Assembly (NCBI GenBank): GCA_023391005.1
Contig: JAEWBS010000114.1
Span: forward strand, 1 to 16,998
Origin: Bacillota bacterium
Lineage (GTDB): Bacteria > Bacillota > Clostridia > Oscillospirales > Ruminococcaceae
Direction: 5' to 3'
DNA length: 16,998 nt
Position numbers and translations under genes: made by a program. The notes under the pieces are model-generated. The model was not told where the DNA came from. It searched no databases and saw nothing but the letters and a program-made list of their open reading frames with translations. This document shows positions 14,258-16,998 of this stretch, one piece after another. Numbering within the stretch: position 1 is the first letter of the stretch; each line of letters begins with the position of its first letter.

Positions 14258-14481
14258 AGCTGTCAAGAGCTGATGATGTGATAACAGTTGCGTAAATCCA
14301 AGGCTTGCAGAGGGTATTGACCAAGCCGCAGCAGGCTATATATGTCGCTTGCCGCCAACCGCGGGATCAAGCAACCACGCATATATAGATGAGAGCGGGT
14401 TACGACATTTCACGCGTGTTTACAGCCTGAAAACTTGAAGCATCTATGCCGCGCTTTTTGCGTCGCGTGTTATTCCGCCGA
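14258..14481. other. Noncoding region with nested inverted repeats
   Basis: No gene is supported. CTATATATG (14336-14344) pairs perfectly with CATATATAG (14380-14388), and inside it GCTTG (14347-14351) with CAAGC (14368-14372). Just upstream GGCTTG (14302-14307) pairs with CAAGCC (14322-14327). The GCTTG/CAAGC words could also pair across units. I recognise no known RNA family; a small RNA is possible but unproven. Confidence 0.35.
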
Positions 14482-14511
14482 TTGACAAACCCCGTTTGCG
14501 GCCCCTATACT
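14482..14511 (+). promoter_or_regulatory. Plus-strand promoter facing the 3' end of the aldolase gene
   Basis: A perfect TTGACA (14482-14487), an 18-nt spacer and TATACT (14506-14511) make one of the best promoter matches in the window. Transcription would start at about 14518 and run antisense through the minus-strand aldolase gene. No plus-strand gene follows for over 1.1 kb. Confidence 0.55.
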
Positions 14512-14519
14512 GAATAGAG

Positions 14520-15563
14520 TCAGGCGGTATAAGCCTTGAGCTTTTCTAAAAATAGCGCCACCATATCAGGATCGGTCGCCCATGAGGTACACAGGCGAAT
14601 AACATCCCGCGTGTCGTCTGCGGCGTACTGTACCGAGAAGATAAAATCCTCCTCAAGGCGCGCGAGCACCGACTTGGGCAGAATCGGGAAAAGCTGGTTG
14701 GTCACCGCCTCGGCGGCAAAGGAATAGCCCAACGCTAAAATGCCGTTGGCCAGACGCTGCGCCATGTCGTTGGCGTGCTGCGCCAGCGTGTAATACAAGC
14801 CGTCGGTGAACAGTGTCTCAAACTGTAGCCCTAATAGGCGGCCTTTGGCAAGCATGCCGCCCCGCTGCTTGAGAATCGAGCGAAAGTCGACGTTGAGCTC
14901 CGGCCGGTTGATGACGAGCGCCTCGCCGAACAGCGCACCCATCTTGGTGCCGCCAATATAAAACAGGTCGGTCAGCTGCGCAATGTCGGTCAGTGTCAGA
15001 TCGTTGCCCGGGCAGGTTAGGGCGCAGCCCAAGCGCGCGCCGTCGAGATAAAGTGGAATACGGTATTTGCGGCAGACCTCGGCCAGATCAGCGAGCTCCT
15101 GCTTGCGGTAAACGGTGCCCAGCTCGGTCGGCTGAGAGACATACACCATGCCGGGCTGCACCATGTGCTCGGCGGTGGGGTCGTCGTAATGCGCGCGGAT
15201 CAGCGCTTCCACAGCCTTGGCGGTCAGCTTGCCGTCGGGCGCCGGAATGGTAAGCACTTTATGCCCGGTCGTCTCGATTGCGCCCGCTTCGTGCACGTTG
15301 ACATGCCCGCTCTCGGCCGAAATCATGCCCTGATGCGGGCGCAGCAGCGCGGCGGCAACGGTCATATTCGTCTGGGTGCCGCCTACGAAAAAGTGGACGG
15401 CGCTGTCGGGGCGCTTAATTTCCGCCGCAATCAGCTTGCGGGCGCGGTCGCAGAATTCGTCGGTGCCATAGCCCACCGTCTGCACGAGGTTCGTGTCGGT
15501 GATCGCCGCGATGATACGCGCGTGCGCGCCCTCGCTGTAGTCGTTTAAAAAGCTGTATTTCAT
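14520..15563 (-). CDS. Threonine aldolase family protein (PLP-dependent)
   Basis: The 347-aa enzyme belongs to the beta-eliminating lyase/low-specificity L-threonine aldolase group (PF01212), which splits threonine or allo-threonine into glycine and acetaldehyde. Seen: FFVGGTQTNMTVAAALL (58-74), phosphate-binding region; SAESGHVNVHEAGAIE (82-97); LYLDGARLG (171-179) with the PLP-ring aspartate D174 and R177; and DLFYIGGTKMGA (199-210) with the Schiff-base lysine K207. I chose the ATG at 15563-15561, preceded by AAAGGA about 10 nt upstream. The frame extends 15 codons further but those overlap the promoter. Substrate specificity cannot be read from sequence. The gene is alone, divergent from the ROK kinase. 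Confidence 0.9.
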   Translation of the reverse strand: MKYSFLNDYSEGAHARIIAAITDTNLVQTVGYGTDEFCDRARKLIAAEIKRPDSAVHFFVGGTQTNMTVAAALLRPHQGMISAESGHVNVHEAGAIETTGHKVLTIPAPDGKLTAKAVEALIRAHYDDPTAEHMVQPGMVYVSQPTELGTVYRKQELADLAEVCRKYRIPLYLDGARLGCALTCPGNDLTLTDIAQLTDLFYIGGTKMGALFGEALVINRPELNVDFRSILKQRGGMLAKGRLLGLQFETLFTDGLYYTLAQHANDMAQRLANGILALGYSFAAEAVTNQLFPILPKSVLARLEEDFIFSVQYAADDTRDVIRLCTSWATDPDMVALFLEKLKAYTA

Positions 15564-15596
15564 CGGGCACAATCCTTTCAAAGAGAAGTTATCAAC

Positions 15597-15624
15597 AGTA
15601 TAGCACATTTTAAAGCCTGTGCAA
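15597..15624 (-). promoter_or_regulatory. Promoter of the threonine aldolase gene
   Basis: On the minus strand TTGCAC (15624-15619), a 16-nt spacer and TATACT (15602-15597), with TGC directly before the -10 box, form an extended -10 promoter. It lies in the 86-bp divergent gap shared with the ROK kinase gene. Confidence 0.68.
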
Positions 15625-15649
15625 TACTGCTACTAAAGAGGATGTTATT

Positions 15650-16597
15650 ATGTCAAATCAATCAGTTGCCTTTGGCGTCGACATCGGCGGAACGTCGGTT
15701 AAAATGGGGCTTTTCTCGGCCCAAAAAGGACTCTTAGAAAAGTGGCAGCTCCCCTCGCGCACCGATGGAGACAGCGCCGCCATGCTTCTGGAGATTGCCG
15801 AGAGCCTGCGCGGCTGCGCTGTGGCAAACGGGATTCATCCGGCCTCTATTCTGGGTGCCGGCGTCGGCGCGCCCGGCCCGGTCGACGATCTAGGCGTGGT
15901 GCACGGCTGCGTTAACCTTGACTGGGGAACCGTCGCGCTCAAAGATGGGCTCGAAGCGCTGTGTGGCTTTAGTATCCGGGCGGAGAACGACGCCAACGCC
16001 GCCGCGCTCGGCGAACTTTGGCGGGGTGCGGCTAAGGGCTATGACAGCATGGTGCTGCTGACGCTGGGCACCGGCGTGGGCGGCGCTGTCATTCTAAACG
16101 GCAGGCTGTTAAAGGGCGCGCACGGCTGCGCCGGCGAGGTTGGACACATCGGTGTCTGTTCTGACGAGGCAACGCCCTGTAGTTGCGGAAATCGGGGCTG
16201 CCTTGAGCAGTACGCGTCGGCAACGGGACTGGTGCGGTTGACCAAAGAAGCGGCGGCCTCGGTTACAAAGACAGCGCTGCCGTTAGACGGTCTTAACGCC
16301 GAGCGCATCTTCGTGGCGGCTCAGGCGGGGGACGCCGCCGCACTGCAGGCCGTTGACCGCATGGCTGAGCGTCTCGGGCGCGGGCTCGCGAGCATTGCCG
16401 CCGTCTGCGACCCGCAGGTCTTTGTCATCGGCGGGGGCCTTTCAAGAGCGGGCGATATGCTGCTCGACGCCATATCTCACCATTACCGCCGCATGGCCTT
16501 TGGCGGCATGGCCGATACCCCGATCAAAACGGCGGCGCTGCAAAACGATGCGGGCATCTGGGGCGCCGCGAGCCTGATTCTGAATACCCAGCCCTGA
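15650..16597 (+). CDS. glcK: ROK-family glucokinase
   Basis: The 315-aa cytoplasmic kinase phosphorylates glucose (possibly related hexoses) with ATP. Motifs: GVDIGGTSVKMG (9-20) phosphate 1; GVGAPGPVD (71-79); ENDANAAALGE (112-122) with catalytic D114; LTLGTGVGGAV (138-148) phosphate 2; GEVGHIG (162-168) with sugar-binding E163 and H166; and zinc-binding CSCGNRGCLE with C177, C179 and C184. Its N-terminus has no DNA-binding helix-turn-helix, so it is a kinase and not a ROK repressor. AGAGG lies 8 nt before the ATG. No clear promoter of its own was found in the divergent gap. It is followed by a hairpin terminator. Confidence 0.93.
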   Translation: MSNQSVAFGVDIGGTSVKMGLFSAQKGLLEKWQLPSRTDGDSAAMLLEIAESLRGCAVANGIHPASILGAGVGAPGPVDDLGVVHGCVNLDWGTVALKDGLEALCGFSIRAENDANAAALGELWRGAAKGYDSMVLLTLGTGVGGAVILNGRLLKGAHGCAGEVGHIGVCSDEATPCSCGNRGCLEQYASATGLVRLTKEAAASVTKTALPLDGLNAERIFVAAQAGDAAALQAVDRMAERLGRGLASIAAVCDPQVFVIGGGLSRAGDMLLDAISHHYRRMAFGGMADTPIKTAALQNDAGIWGAASLILNTQP

Positions 16598-16645
16598 CGT
16601 TACGGTGGACTTTCTGCCGCAAAACAGGGTGCTGCGACTATTTTA

Positions 16646-16680
16646 CGCCGGGGGATTTTTAATCCCCCGGCGATCTTTCT
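16646..16680 (+). terminator. Intrinsic terminator after the glucokinase gene
   Basis: CGCCGGGGGATT (16646-16657) is perfectly complementary to AATCCCCCGGCG (16661-16672) with a TTT loop, followed by the modestly T-rich ATCTTTCT. It lies about 50 nt after the stop codon. Confidence 0.82.
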
Positions 16681-16964
16681 AAAAATACCCGGGACGTCTG
16701 CGCGCCATATGCGCCGCCTGTGCGGATACTCTTTTGCAAATACGGCTGATATTCCGCTGAAGCAATCAATTTAGGACAAGAATATTTTCAGGGCGCTGCG
16801 AAGGTAGGGGTTACCGGACAAGGGATAGGGCAGAGCAAATCACCCGACGAAAAATAGGCCGAAATTTTAGTATTATTTTAGCGGAAGATGCGTATTAGTG
16901 GTCGCACTCACTTTGCGTTGCATATAGTGGTGGTGAGAAGCCATTTTAAAAGGAGAGAGCACAT
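16681..16964. other. Noncoding leader region before the right-edge gene
   Basis: No gene is supported. The region probably holds the promoter and leader of the gene starting at 16965. Candidate -10 words such as TATTAT near 16871 and TATAGT near 16924 lack convincing -35 partners. CTCAC and GTGAG around 16908-16937 could form a weak hairpin before the ribosome binding site. No known riboswitch was recognised. Confidence 0.3.
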
Positions 16965-16998
16965 ATGCCACAAAAGAGCATTGAACAGTACGAACGCG
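16965..16998 (+). CDS. Start of an unidentified gene, cut by the window edge
   Basis: Eleven codons are visible, MPQKSIEQYER, before the sequence ends. A strong AAAAGGAGAGAG ribosome binding site precedes the ATG at suitable spacing, so a real start is likely. The fragment is too short and too generic to name a family. Confidence 0.6.
   Translation, partial: MPQKSIEQYER

Noticed and set aside
14264..14300. CTGATGA as a hammerhead ribozyme core
   Set aside because: The required helix II and GAAA segment are not found after it.

Overview
The window looks like a chromosomal segment from a fairly G+C-rich Bacillota, most likely a gut-type clostridium (Oscillospirales/Ruminococcaceae-like). This is an inference from gene content: a type III glutamine synthetase, a short CstA-family carrier, a ThiW/ThiXYZ thiamine-precursor salvage cluster, a NusG domain II protein, strong AGGAGG-type ribosome binding sites, and compact ATGA-coupled operons.

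Layout. On the minus strand at the left edge, rimP overlaps the start of nusA by ATGA (nusA runs off the window). Ahead of rimP are a promoter and a terminator-like leader hairpin. On the plus strand follow glnN (type III glutamine synthetase, own promoter and terminator), a cstA-like carrier behind a long structured 5' leader, an EamA/DMT exporter, and a small membrane-anchored NusG domain II protein.

The core of the window (about 6990-14200) is a thiamine salvage operon under a TPP riboswitch and intrinsic terminator. The order is thiD, a thiamine-binding DUF77 protein, thiW (ECF substrate subunit), thiM, thiE, a HAD phosphatase, then an ABC importer: ATPase (ThiZ-type), permease (ThiX-type), lipoprotein (ThiY-type). 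Thiazole enters through ThiW and is phosphorylated by ThiM. Pyrimidine enters through ThiXYZ and is phosphorylated by ThiD. ThiE joins the two. No de novo genes (thiC, thiG, thiH), tenA, thiL or thiN are visible, so the HAD enzyme is a candidate for a dephosphorylation step. Most genes overlap or nearly touch.

The strangest object is the permease gene. Between its ATGA start and the membrane domain lies a tract of about 500 bp of degenerate in-frame repeats. The period is 28 codons, and every deviation is a multiple of 7 codons. The tract has lower G+C, ATA-rich codon use and regularly spaced cysteines. A well-placed internal start lies just after it.

To the right are a noncoding region with nested inverted repeats and a promoter that reads antisense into the next gene, a minus-strand threonine-aldolase-family gene, a divergent ROK glucokinase with terminator, and the first 11 codons of an unidentified gene at the right edge.
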